From NCBI GenBank assembly GCA_902795875.1, contig CADBND010000222.1, forward strand, positions 1-6,186: a DNA stretch of 6,186 nt. The letters are read 5' to 3'. A program made the translations under genes and the position numbers. Below are positions 4,681-6,186 of this stretch, in pieces. The notes under the pieces were generated by a model. It did not search any database. It saw only the letters and a list, made by a program, of their open reading frames with translations, and was not told the origin of the DNA. The DNA comes from an uncultured Erysipelotrichaceae bacterium. Lineage in GTDB: Bacteria > Bacillota_I > Bacilli_A > Erysipelotrichales > Erysipelotrichaceae. The number at the start of each line of letters is the position of its first letter. Position 1 is the stretch's first letter.

Positions 4681-6186
4681 ATGAAAAAGGCGAACAGATC
4701 CGTATTAAAAGTTTTGAGTCTGCTGTGTGTACTTCTCCTGTTTCTGACTGGTCCTTGTGCGATACCGGTTTTCGGGGATGAAGAAGTCGTTTTTAACGAC
4801 CGGGGAGGAAAACACAACGCACCGATCTCAGTGGATCCGATCTCGGAGGAAGACGGTTTTTCCGCCGTCCTTTATAACAATACGAACGGACTTCCGACTT
4901 CGGAAGCCAACGATATCGTACAGACTTCCGAGGGCTTTATCTGGATCGGTTCCTATGGCGGTCTGATCCGTTATGACGGAAGCCATTTTGAGCGTATTGC
5001 CGGTCCGGTAGGGATCAACAGTGTACGCTGCCTCTATGTCGATTCACAAGGCCGGCTCTGGGTAGGTACCAACGACAAAGGCGTCGTCATGATTGAAAAC
5101 GGGGAATATTATTCCTGGGATATGGATGACGGACTTAAGTCGCTTTCGGTACGTTCCATCATCGAAGACGGAAACGGAGACATCTATGTCGCAACGACTG
5201 AAGGTCTGGTCGTGATCGACGAAAACAAGGTGCTTTCTTATATCGAAGATCTCAGAGTGATTGATGTCTTTCTGCATGAGCTCAGGATGGGTGCGGATGG
5301 CAGGATCTATGCCATATGCAACTCAGGAGATGTCGCCGTCTTGAAGAACAGAAAGGTATTGCAGTATTACCGTTTCTCTTCTGACGTCTTCAATGGCGTC
5401 AATTGCATCCTTCCCGATCCGGAAGATCCCGATCTGGTCTATCTGGAAACGCTGGATGGGACTGTATATCATACCGATCTTGAAAAGGGAGTCACCGAGG
5501 GGGAGGAGATCGATATCTCACCGCTTTATCAGGTGCAGTCTTTCGAATATTTCGATGGAAATGTCTGGGTATGTACCAGAAACGGTGTCGGTGTTTTGAA
5601 TGACAGCGGTATGCATGTGGTCAAAAACCTGCCGATGAACAATTCCATCGGTCATATGATGACCGATTATGAAGGAAACCTGTGGTTCACTTCGACAAGA
5701 GAAGGCGTTATGAAGGTCGTCAACAACCGTTTTGTCGATCTGTTTGAACGTTATGGCCTTTCAAAAAGAGTTGTCAATGCGACCTGTATGTATGACGACA
5801 GACTTTTCGTTGCGACCGATTCAGGACTTGTCGTTCTCGATAAGAAAAAGGTCGTAGACAAGGTCGAACTCGATGAGCCTGTCACGACGGTCGACGGTGT
5901 GGAAACGAATGATCTTCTAACGCTCCTGGATAATTGCAGACTGCGTTCCCTTTACCGTGACAGCAAGGACCGTCTGTGGATCTGTACCTGGCGCAATTAC
6001 GGTCTTCTGTGTTACGATCACGGGAAGCTGAGAGCCTACAGGGAATACAATGGAACGATACTGGATTCTTTCAGGATCGTATATGAATGTGACGACGGAA
6101 AGCTCTATGCGGCTTATAACGGCGGCGTGCTTCTGATCAAGGACGATGAGATCGCCGGTCAATACGGAGGAAAGAATGGCATCGTC
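4681..6186 (+). CDS. Secreted beta-propeller sensor protein (Reg_prop type), 3' end outside window
   Basis: The frame is open from ATG 4681 to the window edge (502 codons, no stop). A signal sequence covers residues 1-32 (KK..R, hydrophobic core 11-23, possible cleavage after VFG at 32). From about residue 72, ten repeats of 30-45 residues follow, each with a hydrophobic helix or strand, D/E-G-N/R-L-W/Y, then a G-L/V-x-V/R-Y/D turn. Examples are EGFIWIGSYGGLIRYDG, GRLWVGTNDKGVVMI, GNLWFTSTREGVMKV and DRLWICTWRNYGLLCYD. Approximate repeat starts are residues 72, 112, 152, 195, 237, 286, 321, 364, 421 and 462. This is the two-component-regulator propeller (Reg_prop) pattern, in which such domains usually make two seven-bladed propellers that sense extracellular ligands, followed by a membrane helix and a histidine kinase, GGDEF or other output. 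Ten repeats plus the start of another suggest the second propeller is cut by the window end. The output domain, and so the signalling mode, cannot be seen. The LTGPC cysteine does not fit a lipobox. Confidence 0.9.
   Translation, partial: MKKANRSVLKVLSLLCVLLLFLTGPCAIPVFGDEEVVFNDRGGKHNAPISVDPISEEDGFSAVLYNNTNGLPTSEANDIVQTSEGFIWIGSYGGLIRYDGSHFERIAGPVGINSVRCLYVDSQGRLWVGTNDKGVVMIENGEYYSWDMDDGLKSLSVRSIIEDGNGDIYVATTEGLVVIDENKVLSYIEDLRVIDVFLHELRMGADGRIYAICNSGDVAVLKNRKVLQYYRFSSDVFNGVNCILPDPEDPDLVYLETLDGTVYHTDLEKGVTEGEEIDISPLYQVQSFEYFDGNVWVCTRNGVGVLNDSGMHVVKNLPMNNSIGHMMTDYEGNLWFTSTREGVMKVVNNRFVDLFERYGLSKRVVNATCMYDDRLFVATDSGLVVLDKKKVVDKVELDEPVTTVDGVETNDLLTLLDNCRLRSLYRDSKDRLWICTWRNYGLLCYDHGKLRAYREYNGTILDSFRIVYECDDGKLYAAYNGGVLLIKDDEIAGQYGGKNGIV

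Noticed and set aside
4744..4761. Lipoprotein attachment at Cys26 of the propeller protein
   Set aside because: The sequence LTGPC has proline at -1 and does not fit the lipobox; ordinary signal cleavage after VFG is more likely.
4674..4800. Short overlapping frame from ATG 4674 ahead of the propeller gene
   Set aside because: It is in another frame, has no RBS, and soon ends within the signal-peptide region; the propeller frame has a clear signal sequence and domain pattern.
4894..6186. DNA tandem repeats or a CRISPR-like array
   Set aside because: The periodicity exists only at the protein level as divergent propeller blades; the DNA repeats are not identical and have no spacer structure.

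Overview
The window reads as chromosomal DNA from a low-to-mid GC Gram-positive bacterium of the Firmicutes, perhaps an Erysipelotrichia or Clostridia gut lineage. This is an inference. It rests on strong AAGGAGG-type ribosome binding sites, U-tract terminators after short intergenic gaps, TATAAT-like -10 boxes, and membrane-protein families common in those groups. No rRNA, tRNA, mobile element, CRISPR array or phage gene is visible. All six genes I accept lie on the + strand, and the longest gene-free stretch is 221 bases (3689-3909).

Layout. (1) 1-1881: the 3' part of a membrane protein that joins an extracytoplasmic, double-Cache-like sensor region to an MscS-type channel; it ends at an intrinsic terminator (1891-1915). 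(2) 1984-3015 and 3031-3330: a two-gene operon encoding a polytopic membrane protein with a cytoplasmic or membrane-proximal DUF218 (YdcF/SanA-like) domain, and a small single-pass DUF3592-like protein. (3) 3410-3688: a 92-residue protein with a hydrophobic, glycine-rich N-terminus and a very glutamate-rich tail, with its own extended -10 promoter and a 17-bp-stem terminator (3709-3754). (4) 3910-4596: an exported or membrane-anchored 228-residue acidic protein of unknown function, with its own promoter, a palindrome over the -35 region, and a hairpin that would cover its ribosome binding site; terminator at 4603-4628. (5) 4681-6186: the N-terminal 502 residues of a secreted or membrane-anchored sensor built of two-component-regulator-type beta-propeller repeats (10 seen), cut off by the window edge before any output domain.

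How they relate. Nearly every product is predicted to be in or outside the membrane, and two are candidate environmental sensors (Cache-MscS and propeller). The transcription signals, however, split the region into four or five separate units, so I do not claim a single dedicated system. The most distinctive regulatory feature is that the two genes without a Shine-Dalgarno sequence (1984 and 4681) both have a perfect TATAAT ending 6-8 bases before the ATG. That suggests leaderless or near-leaderless transcripts, in contrast to the three neighbours with strong SD sites.
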